11,494 nucleotides of DNA from Candidatus Methanoperedens sp. (GCA_023249275.1 JAHFCV010000038.1:3568-15061); one strand, 5' to 3'. Counted from the first letter of the stretch, positions 1 through 6,003 are shown. Notes: generated by a model from the sequence alone, not told the origin. Numbers and translations are program-made.

Positions 1-1659
1 TGTTTCGAGGGGCATACAAGAAAACCTTTCAGGGAATACTCGCCGCAGGATATACTGGAAAAGGCGCTTGAGATAAAATTAAAACATGCGCCAGTACAAC
101 TTGATTTCCTGAGTTTTAATTTCAACATGCACACCGGAATCTCAAGGATAATCGCCGACTTAAACGAGATAGCAAAATTCGTGAATTTCAAAAGCCAGCG
201 CGCCGACATAATTGCGATGCGCCCCGAGCTTCTCGATGTGGAGATTCTTTCAGGCAAGCGGACTTTCACGTTGGGTGTGGAAGGAATCAGCGACAGGATG
301 AGGCGATATTTGCATAAGAGCCTGAACGAACAGGAACTTCTGAAGGCTCTTGAACAAATATACGCAAGGAAACCGCGCCAGTTAAAATTATTCTTTATGA
401 TAACCGGACTTGAAAACGACAAGGATAGAAAAGAATTCAAGGACTTCATAATGAAGCTGAAACGGCTCAAAAACGAATTATCCCCTGGCTGCCGTACCAT
501 AATGAGCTTCGGGCTGCTTGTAAATCTTCCATTTACCCCGATGCAGTTTGCCTCCACTATAAAAGACCCGGACAGTATAAAACAAATAAAAGGAGACCTG
601 AAGAGGGACTGCGAAACCAATGGTTTTGAGTTCAGGATGGCGCAGGACACGGAGGAGTTCCTGATATCACAGCATGTTGCTCTTGGCGGCTTTGAATGTT
701 TTAACGTGCTCTCGGATTTCGCAAAAAACGGGGGATACTTTGACGGGGAGCATATAATCGGGGATAAAAATGCATTGATTTCATCATTAAGGTCGGCATC
801 GGGGGAAGGATTATATGGCTCAAAGGATGAGAATTACGTTTTTCCGTTTGAGACTTTAAAGGGCACGCCTGCCATATCATTTCTCTACAGGATGTATAAC
901 GAGGCGAAAAGTTTTCTGGATACTGGTTACTGTCTTGAAGGAAAAGGGGTATGCATCGGATGCGACGGATGCGATGACCGTAAGCTTTCAAAGGTTCCGG
1001 AAGTCGCACAGGATGATATAAACAGGCCCAAGAAGACGGCAGAGAGAAAGAAAAAGCCGCAGGTTGTAAAAGCTGCCGTGACAATAAAAGAAGCGGGCAG
1101 GTTTTTGACGCCAGAGGCAAAATGCGCCTTTACAGGCAGGGCGCTCCTTGAGTATTTGCCCTCTCTTGTTAAGGATTATCTTGCATGCAGGCAGGTGCAG
1201 AATATGCCAGCCTCGAAAGGGTATGGTTTCCTGTTCGGGCGCTTTTTATATGATTTTGAATTCCTGTCAGGCTCAGAGGTCTTTCTGGAGTATCTTAAGA
1301 CAGGCGCAATAGAGACTCCAATTCTTAGCATTTCCTGCGTTTCAGAGAAAGAAACGGGAACTAATTTTCGCATAACATCCTCATGGAAGGACGTGTCAAG
1401 GTACAGCTTCCAGAACAGGTTGCAGGAGTTCCTGCTTGGGAACGGAATGGGTTTTGATATCGCAAAATCTGGTGGAGTGACTCATTTTGAAGTTGCTGTA
1501 AAGGACAGGAAGAAGAAACTCCTGAATTCAGCGATATTCCAACAGGATAATGGCTGTGTTTCGCTGGAGATAGAAACGGGGTCTAATTTTAGCATTATCT
1601 CGATTCTCAAACATCTTTTTGGTGAGGAATGGATGGAAGCAAAGGTGGAAGCTATATGA
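1..1659 (+). CDS. Radical SAM protein, 5'-truncated by window edge
   Basis: The reading frame is open from the first base, so the gene starts before the window; 552 residues are visible. It begins with CFEGHTRKPFRE, which fits the last cysteine of a radical SAM CX3CX2C motif followed by the usual FEG..R..RE segment. The two earlier cysteines would lie just outside. FTLGVEGISDRMRRYLHK (about residues 89-106 of the visible part) is typical of the radical SAM TIM barrel in the B12-binding/MiaB-like group (COG1032). A second cluster, C311-x6-C318-x2-C321-x2-C324, could hold an additional iron-sulfur centre. A basic linker (about 343-358) leads into a C-terminal domain that I do not recognise. The substrate is unknown; a B12-binding domain may lie upstream, off-window. 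The first ATG inside the window, at 127, is internal. The 3' end converges on the next gene with a 14-base gap. Confidence 0.8.
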   Translation, partial: CFEGHTRKPFREYSPQDILEKALEIKLKHAPVQLDFLSFNFNMHTGISRIIADLNEIAKFVNFKSQRADIIAMRPELLDVEILSGKRTFTLGVEGISDRMRRYLHKSLNEQELLKALEQIYARKPRQLKLFFMITGLENDKDRKEFKDFIMKLKRLKNELSPGCRTIMSFGLLVNLPFTPMQFASTIKDPDSIKQIKGDLKRDCETNGFEFRMAQDTEEFLISQHVALGGFECFNVLSDFAKNGGYFDGEHIIGDKNALISSLRSASGEGLYGSKDENYVFPFETLKGTPAISFLYRMYNEAKSFLDTGYCLEGKGVCIGCDGCDDRKLSKVPEVAQDDINRPKKTAERKKKPQVVKAAVTIKEAGRFLTPEAKCAFTGRALLEYLPSLVKDYLACRQVQNMPASKGYGFLFGRFLYDFEFLSGSEVFLEYLKTGAIETPILSISCVSEKETGTNFRITSSWKDVSRYSFQNRLQEFLLGNGMGFDIAKSGGVTHFEVAVKDRKKKLLNSAIFQQDNGCVSLEIETGSNFSIISILKHLFGEEWMEAKVEAI

Positions 1660-1673
1660 GCGCAAAGCTGCGG

Positions 1674-3764
1674 TTAAGTAAGCATCTTTATCATCTTTCC
1701 AATATCAGTCGTTGGAAGCTTGCAGCTAAAATTTCTGCATACATAAGCAGTGGCTTTGCCTTCTATGCCTGACATGTTTTTTGTATAATCCCCAAGATGA
1801 ATAATTTCCGGCGCTTCGACATTATTTGGACGGAAAAGTATGACCATGTTGGGTAAAAACACTTTCCAAAGAGCTCTTAACATATTTTTTGTATCTTCTG
1901 CCTCAACATCGCCCGCGATAACCACTTCATTAGATTGCCCTGTTGCAAAATCCAGCGCCGCCATGAGCATGGTATACGCTGCCGGTGCCTGTGAAATGCT
2001 TCTTGAGAATGCCCTCCCTATCTGCGCTGCTTTCTTTTCCAATTCAGGATTGGCAGTCATTTTACTCAAGCGAATGAGGTTCAGCATTGCCACAGAGTTT
2101 CCTGATGGTATGGCGCCATCATAGAGTTCCTTCTTTCGTACCAGAATATTCTCGGCATCGCCTGCCGTGAAGTAAAAACCACCGTTTTCTTCGTCCCAGA
2201 AGTGCCTTAGCATCTCATTGTTAAGTTCGAGCGCCTTCTGTAGATAGAGTATTTCAAATGTGGTTTCATAAAGTTCTATCAATCCCCAGATAAGAAAAGT
2301 GTAATCATCCAATAGGGCAGGAACTGCAATTTCACCATCCCTGTATCGATGATAAAGTCTCCCTTTTGCATTACGCATTTTAGAAAGAATAAAATCCGCT
2401 GCCTTTTGCGCAGCCTCAGCGTATTGGTAATCATCAAAGACCGCCGCCCCATTTGCAAGTGCGGCTATCATCAAGCCGTTCCAGTCTGCCAGAATCTTAT
2501 CATCCTTGCCAGGATGGATGCGTTTTTCGCGCGCGCCATAAAGCTTGCGACGGGCAGTTTCGATGCGTTTCTGAAGTTCTTCGACTGGAAGCTTAAAAAA
2601 AGCGGCATGCTCAGAAAGCGGTTTTGTTAGATGAAAGATATTTCTTCCCGCGCTCTTTCCCTCTGGGAAGTTGCCTTCTTTGCTTATATTGAAAACTCTT
2701 TTTATAAGCTCAGTTTCCTCACTTGATAGAACCGACCGTATTTCATCATCAGTCCAGAGGTAAAACTTCCCCTCTTCGCCCTCGCTGTCTGCATCTTCGC
2801 CTGAATAAAACCCGCCTTCTGGGGCAGTCATATCCCGCAAAACATAAGTAAAGATTTCCCGGCATGTTTTTTCATATTCTACTTTTCCTGTCGCCTGATA
2901 AGCTTCAATATAAGCAAGAGCCAGCAGCGCCTGGTCATAAAGCATCTTTTCAAAATGCGGGGCAAGCCATCTGGCATCTGTGGAGTAGCGGTGAAAACCA
3001 AATCCTATGTGGTCATAAATCCCGCCCATGCGCATCGCAGAGAGTGTTTTTTCCACCATGAAAAGCGCCATTCTATCACCGGTGCGCTTCCAGTAACGCA
3101 GCAGGAATGTGAGGTTGTGAGGCGTCGGGAACTTGGGCGAATCTCCAAAACCGCCATTCTGTTCATCAAACATCCCCATAAGATGGTCATAGGCTTCATG
3201 AAGAGTGTCTTCATTTAACTCCTCCCCAGCCGTGGAAACTTCGCTGAGGGCAGAGGTGCTCTGCTCTGCCAGTTTTTCCACTTCGCTCCTCTGCGAACTC
3301 CAGAGGGCTTTTATGCGGGGTATCATCTCCAGCATCCCCATCCTCCCGAATTTGCTTTCTTTCGGTATGTAGGTTGCGGCATAAAAGGGTTTTTTGTCGG
3401 GTGTTATTATCATGTTAAGTGGCCAGCCGCCGCTGCCCGTCATTCTCTGGCAGGCTTTCATATAGATGCCGTCTATATCGGGGCGCTCCTCCCTGTCAAC
3501 TTTTATACTTACAAAAGCATCGTTCATCAATCCTGCCACTTCTTCGTCCTCAAAGGACTCATTTTCCATTACATGACACCAGTGGCAGGTTGAATATCCT
3601 ATGGAAAGGAAAATCGGTTTGTCATCTTTTCTTGCTTTTTGAAAAGCCTCTTCTCCCCATGGATACCAGTCAACCGGGTTGTATGCATGCTGAAGCAGGT
3701 ACGGGCTTTTTTCATTGATGAGCCGATTGGGTTTCTTTTCGGTTTTAACTCCCTTATTTACCAT
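1674..3764 (-). CDS. Thioredoxin domain-containing protein, YyaL/DUF255 family
   Basis: This is a 696-residue protein close to the usual length of the family (B. subtilis YyaL, human SPATA20). The N-terminal part, residues 13-160, is a thioredoxin fold with RLINEKSPYLLQHAYNPVDW and the CHWC pair (C60, C63), followed by VDREERPDID and GGWPLN. The rest resembles the six-hairpin alpha/alpha-barrel of the N-acylglucosamine epimerase/cellobiose epimerase fold: GGFGDSPKFP, GGIYDHIGFGFHRYSTD, WLAPHFEKMLYDQA, GEDADSEGEEGKFY, DDKILADWNGLMIAA. It is probably cytosolic, with no signal peptide. The biochemical role of the family is poorly known; a redox or sugar-related function is inferred. I prefer the ATG at 3764; an in-frame TTG at 3767 lies directly before it. 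A TATA-like box at 3786-3795 predicts a transcript starting almost at the ATG, so the mRNA may be leaderless. Confidence 0.9.
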   Translation of the reverse strand: MVNKGVKTEKKPNRLINEKSPYLLQHAYNPVDWYPWGEEAFQKARKDDKPIFLSIGYSTCHWCHVMENESFEDEEVAGLMNDAFVSIKVDREERPDIDGIYMKACQRMTGSGGWPLNMIITPDKKPFYAATYIPKESKFGRMGMLEMIPRIKALWSSQRSEVEKLAEQSTSALSEVSTAGEELNEDTLHEAYDHLMGMFDEQNGGFGDSPKFPTPHNLTFLLRYWKRTGDRMALFMVEKTLSAMRMGGIYDHIGFGFHRYSTDARWLAPHFEKMLYDQALLALAYIEAYQATGKVEYEKTCREIFTYVLRDMTAPEGGFYSGEDADSEGEEGKFYLWTDDEIRSVLSSEETELIKRVFNISKEGNFPEGKSAGRNIFHLTKPLSEHAAFFKLPVEELQKRIETARRKLYGAREKRIHPGKDDKILADWNGLMIAALANGAAVFDDYQYAEAAQKAADFILSKMRNAKGRLYHRYRDGEIAVPALLDDYTFLIWGLIELYETTFEILYLQKALELNNEMLRHFWDEENGGFYFTAGDAENILVRKKELYDGAIPSGNSVAMLNLIRLSKMTANPELEKKAAQIGRAFSRSISQAPAAYTMLMAALDFATGQSNEVVIAGDVEAEDTKNMLRALWKVFLPNMVILFRPNNVEAPEIIHLGDYTKNMSGIEGKATAYVCRNFSCKLPTTDIGKMIKMLT

Positions 3765-3785
3765 CAATCATTATTCTGTGCTATG

Positions 3786-3795
3786 GCTATATAAC
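3786..3795 (-). promoter_or_regulatory. TATA-like box for the YyaL/DUF255 gene
   Basis: Read on the minus strand, GTTATATAGC is centred about 27 bases before the ATG at 3764. Archaeal transcription starts about 25 bases downstream of TATA, so a leaderless or nearly leaderless mRNA is expected. No Shine-Dalgarno is visible before the ATG, which agrees. Confidence 0.45.
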
Positions 3796-3850
3796 TGCTA
3801 ACTATGAGGTTTATGTTGTGGACAGACGAATTTTTTTTACTTAGAGGAAA

Positions 3851-3858
3851 CTTTAAGT
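3851..3858 (+). promoter_or_regulatory. BRE/TATA-like element for the DUF1059 gene
   Basis: The purine-rich GAGGAAA followed by CTTTAAGT resembles an archaeal BRE plus TATA box. Transcription would start near 3878-3882, giving a leader of about 35 bases that includes the strong Shine-Dalgarno at 3902-3910. Confidence 0.4.
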
Positions 3859-3901
3859 CTATTCTCTTTCATAATGTTTTATTAGTACCAATTGAAGTCA
3901 A

Positions 3902-3910
3902 GGGAGGTGA
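3902..3910 (+). promoter_or_regulatory. Shine-Dalgarno GGGAGGTGA deciding the DUF1059 start
   Basis: GGGAGGTGA matches the archaeal anti-Shine-Dalgarno almost perfectly and ends 5 bases before the ATG at 3916. It decides against the upstream in-frame TTG at 3892, which would place this site inside the coding region. Confidence 0.8.
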
Positions 3911-3915
3911 CACAA

Positions 3916-4080
3916 ATGGCTAAGGAAATTGCTTGTAAGTCAGCAGGGATAAACTGTCCTTTCATGCTTCGCACCGAGAGTGACGATGAACTTGTATCGT
4001 TCGCTCAGCAGCATGTTAAGAAAATTCATAAAAAAGATGTCTCAAGGCAAGATGTCCTCAAAATGGCAAAGACGGTGTAG
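3916..4080 (+). CDS. DUF1059 family small putative metal-binding protein
   Basis: This is a 54-residue protein with C7-x6-C14-P-F, then H33 and H38 in the pattern AQQHVKKIHKKD. This is the CXXXGXXCPF...H....H layout of the DUF1059 family, found as stand-alone small proteins in archaea and bacteria and annotated as predicted metal-binding. The two cysteines and two histidines could form one metal site; this is inference. The start is set by the Shine-Dalgarno at 3902-3910. It is monocistronic: a divergent gene lies upstream, and a terminator hairpin begins on its stop codon. The cellular role is unknown. Confidence 0.85.
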   Translation: MAKEIACKSAGINCPFMLRTESDDELVSFAQQHVKKIHKKDVSRQDVLKMAKTV

Positions 4081-4128
4081 GCATGTGTTGCCTACCCCTA
4101 TTTTTGTATCAGCTTTTGTTTTTTTTAA
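4077..4128 (+). terminator. Hairpin plus T-tract terminator after the DUF1059 gene
   Basis: GTAGGCA (4077-4083) and TGCCTAC (4089-4095) form a perfect 7-bp stem with a 5-base loop. TTTTT follows at 4101-4105, and a longer T-rich run at about 4114-4126. The left stem arm overlaps the TAG stop codon (4078-4080). It separates the + gene from the convergent rnp4. In archaea the T-tract alone may be enough for termination. Confidence 0.7.
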
Positions 4129-4187
4129 TCCAGTAAAACCTGATGTTTTCCGCATTACTTCGTTTCCCATTGGTTTCAACGGATATA

Positions 4188-4487
4188 CTAATACGGCAGC
4201 CTCATCTGTTTTCCGCAGCTCAGGCATGTCGTGGCTATGTGCGTGCCCTGAAGCCTTGTGCGCGCTGTTGCGCCCTGCACTAAATAGGCGTGGCAGTGTT
4301 TGCAAACCATGCGCTTTAGCTCATGCGGCATCCTGACGCGGTATCTCATCCCGATGCGGCGCGCCAGTACCACATAGCGGTTGCTGCGTTCGGGATGAGT
4401 TTTGAATTCATGGTATGCAAGCTCAAAAAGCCGCTGGATGCGCTGGTGCGCCATGTCTTTTGCCCAGTCTTTCTGTTTTTTGCGCAT
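4188..4487 (-). CDS. rnp4: Ribonuclease P protein component 4 (Rpp21/Rpr2 family)
   Basis: This 99-residue protein is a typical archaeal Rpp21 homologue. It is a protein subunit of RNase P, which removes the 5' leader of precursor tRNAs, and it pairs with Rpp29 on the RNA's specificity domain. The sequence shows the N-terminal helical part (RIQRLFELAYHEF), the basic RSNRYVVLARRIGMRYRVRMP segment (residues 35-54), and the four zinc ligands C62-x2-C65 and C88-x2-C91 around LVQGATARTRLQ. It is complete. Its first 16 codons and a few upstream bases are repeated at 5792-5842, 1352 bp away, on the far side of the MNT-HEPN module. Its present upstream neighbour is the HEPN gene, 47 bases away, so its own promoter is probably the TATA-like box at 4511-4519. 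Confidence 0.92.
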   Translation of the reverse strand: MRKKQKDWAKDMAHQRIQRLFELAYHEFKTHPERSNRYVVLARRIGMRYRVRMPHELKRMVCKHCHAYLVQGATARTRLQGTHIATTCLSCGKQMRLPY

Positions 4488-4490
4488 GGG
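4440..4490 (-). repeat. 51-bp direct repeat, copy A (inside rnp4)
   Basis: This stretch matches 5792-5842 in the same orientation at 50 of 51 positions; the only difference is T4458 versus C5810. The match stops abruptly at both ends. It covers the first 16 codons of rnp4 plus 3 bases before the ATG. The one difference is synonymous (AAA/AAG, Lys). The two copies bracket the MNT-HEPN operon. Confidence 0.95.
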
Positions 4491-4510
4491 GGTGTAATTG
4501 GTGGGGGATT

Positions 4511-4519
4511 ACAAATAAG
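4511..4519 (-). promoter_or_regulatory. Possible TATA box for rnp4
   Basis: On the minus strand CTTATTTGT is centred about 28 bases before the rnp4 ATG at 4487. That would give a leaderless transcript. The box lies outside the duplicated 51 bp, so it would have been acquired with the inserted segment. The match to the consensus is only fair. Confidence 0.3.
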
Positions 4520-4534
4520 TGTAGGGAGATATTA

Positions 4535-4963
4535 CTATTGTTTCAGAAGCTCTTTGGAGTTTTCATAGATTTTGCTTGCGGAGTTTACAAGTTCAAGTGC
4601 AGTGTCCGCGCTATAAATATGCCCGTAATCAGCCCCTTCACGCATTTTCATCGCATAGTCAAAATCCTGAAGAAGTTGATTATCCAGCAATCCATTATCC
4701 ACAAAAAGAGACTCTATTGCGTATTTTAAGCAGATGTGGCTTTTTTCTCTAAAGCCTTTGCTGAATATAAGTGCTCTGAAAGAATGAAACATGGAATAGT
4801 ATGCCTGGATGATTGCCCATTTGAAATTGCTCTCTTTCAATGATTTTTCACATACGTCAAGGTCATTTCCTGCCTCTCGCATCTCTTTTGAAATGAGGTC
4901 TGGGTCGATATTTATTTTTACGATTTTCCCCTTGCTTATGCATTGCTCAAATTGATATCTCAT
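4535..4963 (-). CDS. HEPN domain protein, HepT-like toxin of an MNT-HEPN pair
   Basis: This 142-residue, mostly helical protein carries the HEPN signature R108-x6-H115-x-Y117 (REGADYGHIY). In HepT toxins the R-x4-6-H pair is the RNase active site, and the tyrosine two residues after the histidine is the site AMPylated by the MntA partner. Other family features are FKWAIIQAYYSMFHSFRALIFSKGF, around residues 47-71, and a conserved SH (about 75-76). The ATG at 4963 overlaps the last 17 bases of the upstream nucleotidyltransferase gene (a TTG at 4972 is also in frame), so the two are translationally coupled. The pair resembles HepT-MntA toxin-antitoxin modules; in some archaeal pairs the catalytic roles are not established. 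The toxin assignment rests on the motif and the gene order. Confidence 0.85.
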   Translation of the reverse strand: MRYQFEQCISKGKIVKINIDPDLISKEMREAGNDLDVCEKSLKESNFKWAIIQAYYSMFHSFRALIFSKGFREKSHICLKYAIESLFVDNGLLDNQLLQDFDYAMKMREGADYGHIYSADTALELVNSASKIYENSKELLKQ

Positions 4964-5501
4964 GCGCCTCAAAGATTATTTTCCCCATGTTAATCCTTTC
5001 GTATAGTGGTTTGTCCTTTATTTTGAGTTGCTCGAACTCAAAAGTATTCATGATGATTGGAGAGATTTTCCGTTCGATTTTTTTCTGGGAATATGCGATC
5101 AACTCAAAAATTCTGTTTTTGTCATGAGTTTCTATAAAAATATCAATATCACTGTCTATTGTATCTTCTCCTGTGGCGCAGCTTCCGAATAGGATTATCC
5201 TTGAAGAAGTGTCTTTCAGGCGCTGTATCAGGGTGTTTATTTCCATTAGTGTAAGAAGCACTTTGAACTCCCTCAGCAGACGATTTTCCATGTTTGCCCT
5301 GTATATTACAAGCCTGCCCTTCTTTTCTTTTGTAACAAGCCCCACATTTTCAAGAGCTCTGAGGCTCTGGCTTGCGGTTCCCAGACCGATGCCGAGATTT
5401 CTTGAGAGTTCGCGAACATAGTAACCTTCGCGGTATCTCCTGCCGAGATGCCGGAGTATCTGTAAGGCGGGTTTTGAGAGTATGTTCATTATTTCGAACA
5501 T
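4947..5501 (-). CDS. Winged-helix plus minimal nucleotidyltransferase, MntA-like antitoxin/repressor
   Basis: Numbered from the ATG at 5501, this is 184 residues. Residues about 9-70 form an ArsR/MarR-like winged helix: ALQILRHL, YYVRELSRNLGIGLGTASQSLRALENVGLV. Residues about 98-165 form a minimal nucleotidyltransferase with the signature GSX10DXD (G106-S107, D118-I-D120). MNT antitoxins of this type AMPylate their HEPN partner. The third acidic residue usual in Pol-beta-like enzymes is not obvious; the expected strand reads KISPIIM. Activity is therefore uncertain, although fused winged-helix/MNT proteins often look like this. The start is uncertain. An ATG at 5552 gives 201 residues, but lies upstream of the likely TATA box (5523-5532). 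The ATGs at 5501 (leaderless) and 5489 fit the promoter better. The gene overlaps the HEPN gene downstream, and two tandem operator-like sites cover its start. Confidence 0.82.
   Translation of the reverse strand: MFEIMNILSKPALQILRHLGRRYREGYYVRELSRNLGIGLGTASQSLRALENVGLVTKEKKGRLVIYRANMENRLLREFKVLLTLMEINTLIQRLKDTSSRIILFGSCATGEDTIDSDIDIFIETHDKNRIFELIAYSQKKIERKISPIIMNTFEFEQLKIKDKPLYERINMGKIIFEAHEISI
5481..5500 (-). promoter_or_regulatory. Operator-like site 2 of the MNT-HEPN promoter
   Basis: TGTTC (5483-5487), N8 and GAACA (5496-5500) form an imperfect palindrome. It extends to TATGTTC/GAACATA (5481-5487 and 5496-5502). It lies immediately downstream of the predicted transcription start and overlaps the possible start codons. 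The identical 10-mer TATGTTCATT begins this site and site 1, exactly 20 bases apart. Confidence 0.65.
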
Positions 5502-5520
5502 ATGTTCATTTATATGAACA
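5501..5520 (-). promoter_or_regulatory. Operator-like site 1 of the MNT-HEPN promoter
   Basis: TGTTCAT (5503-5509), TTAT and ATGAACA (5514-5520) form a perfect 7-4-7 palindrome. It sits between the TATA box and the predicted start of transcription. A bound repressor would block the polymerase. The winged helix encoded just downstream is the obvious candidate; this is inference. Confidence 0.7.
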
Positions 5521-5522
5521 AA

Positions 5523-5532
5523 TGTATTTAAG
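5523..5532 (-). promoter_or_regulatory. TATA-like box of the MNT-HEPN operon
   Basis: On the minus strand CTTAAATACA, preceded by CCCAACC, resembles an archaeal promoter. Counting about 25 bases downstream puts the transcription start at about 5501-5503, right at the ATG at 5501 and between the two operator-like palindromes. Confidence 0.5.
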
Positions 5533-5552
5533 GGTTGGGGTATGCCCGGCAT

Positions 5553-5791
5553 TCTGGCTGAACGAAGACGGCGCGGCGGATGGATGGAGAGGCGGCGCCG
5601 GGCGGGCGCTGGAGGTGTAGGATTGGGAATATTTGATAATAATTTAGACAGAGCGGCGCCAATACGTTACCGAAGCAACCTCCTTCATACATTGAATAAT
5701 ACAAACCGCAGATAAACGCAGATGAACGCAGATTTAATGCGCCGGCACGTACTGAGAGGCGGCGCCGTGGCGCAGGCGCGCACATAGGCTG
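5553..5791. repeat. GC-rich, repeat-laden non-coding stretch
   Basis: I see no credible gene here. The 8-mer GCGGCGCC occurs three times (5592-5599, 5653-5660, 5759-5766). A 14-bp direct repeat, GAGAGGCGGCGCCG, occurs at 5587-5600 and 5754-5767. GGCGCTGG occurs at 5605-5612 and 5791-5798, the second touching the 51-bp repeat. An AT-rich middle part holds the CGCAGAT repeats listed separately. The composition differs sharply from the flanking genes. It could be debris of a mobile element or an intergenic repeat family. Confidence 0.6.
5707..5736 (+). repeat. Three tandem 10-bp CGCAGAT repeats
   Basis: CGCAGATAAA, CGCAGATGAA and CGCAGATTTA follow each other without a gap (5707-5716, 5717-5726, 5727-5736). 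From memory, this motif recurs as dispersed intergenic repeats in many environmental prokaryote genomes. The function is unknown. There are too few and too short units for a CRISPR. Confidence 0.75.
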
Positions 5792-5839
5792 GCGCTGGTG
5801 CGCCATGTCCTTTGCCCAGTCTTTCTGTTTTTTGCGCAT
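5792..5839 (-). pseudogene. Duplicated 5' fragment of rnp4 (first 16 codons)
   Basis: The minus strand encodes MRKKQKDWAKDMAHQR, identical to the first 16 residues of rnp4, and then departs from it completely. The frame continues as proline/arginine-rich non-homologous sequence to a stop at about 5528; I judge that tail not to be a real protein. The zinc-binding part of Rpp21 is absent, so the fragment cannot supply the RNase P subunit. It begins 6 bases after the stop of the VapB-like ORF. This may preserve the original upstream context of rnp4. Confidence 0.85.
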
Positions 5840-5842
5840 GGG
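5792..5842 (-). repeat. 51-bp direct repeat, copy B (in front of the accessory cassette)
   Basis: This is the partner of 4440-4490, in the same orientation, with 50 of 51 bases identical and a spacing of 1352 bp. One copy lies in an intact gene and the other is a fragment across an accessory module. This is the geometry left by an integration or recombination event that rebuilds its target gene. Confidence 0.95.
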
Positions 5843-5845
5843 TTA

Positions 5846-5965
5846 TTACCAACTCTCCCGTTCCTTTTTAATGTATTCGTCAACATCAATGTCTTTCCAG
5901 ATATCCTTGCCAAGCCCTTTCAAATTTTTAAGGGAAAGGGGTGTTTTAATTTTTGCTTTTTTCAT
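5846..5965 (-). CDS. Small VapB-like antitoxin ORF, orphan or truncated
   Basis: This 39-residue ORF starts at ATG 5965 and ends at 5846. Its C-terminal part, LKGLGKDIWKDIDVDEYIKKERESW, resembles the toxin-binding tail of the short VapB-type antitoxins that precede PIN-domain VapC toxins in archaea (the IWK-x-IDVDEYI-x-x-ERESW pattern). The usual N-terminal DNA-binding part is short or absent, and an in-frame TAA sits 11 codons upstream. No PIN gene follows: the next bases are the rnp4 fragment. It may be a remnant of a broken pair or an orphan antitoxin. The TATA-like AT-rich stretch at 5992-6003 could drive it. The call rests on resemblance only. Confidence 0.6.
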   Translation of the reverse strand: MKKAKIKTPLSLKNLKGLGKDIWKDIDVDEYIKKERESW

Positions 5966-5991
5966 GATTTGTACTATATGGTTGTATGTTA

Positions 5992-6003
5992 TTTTAATTT
6001 AAG
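5992..6003 (-). promoter_or_regulatory. Possible TATA box for the VapB-like ORF
   Basis: On the minus strand CTTAAATTAAAA is centred about 33 bases before the ATG at 5965. It lies in the gap between this ORF and the end of the upstream 196-residue gene, so the small ORF could be transcribed on its own. Confidence 0.3.

Noticed and set aside
701..1120. Antisense open frames within the radical SAM gene
   Set aside because: They are shadows of the conserved + frame and show no recognisable protein features.
1656..1763. ATGA overlap that could start a downstream + gene after the radical SAM gene
   Set aside because: The frame closes after about 35 codons and lies antisense to the conserved C-terminus of the YyaL/DUF255 gene.
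3892..3915. Upstream TTG start for the DUF1059 gene
   Set aside because: It would bury the near-perfect Shine-Dalgarno in coding sequence, and family members begin just before the first cysteine.
4077..4128. Riboswitch or structured RNA at the hairpin
   Set aside because: It is a single short stem followed by T-tracts at the end of a gene, fully explained as a terminator.
5707..5736. Possible CRISPR from the CGCAGAT repeats
   Set aside because: There are only three contiguous 10-bp units without spacers, far shorter than a CRISPR repeat.
5528..5839. Open frame of 103 codons starting with the rnp4 N-terminus
   Set aside because: Only the first 16 codons come from rnp4. The remainder is a translation of repeat-rich intergenic sequence, full of arginine, proline and alanine, and overlaps the MNT-HEPN promoter.
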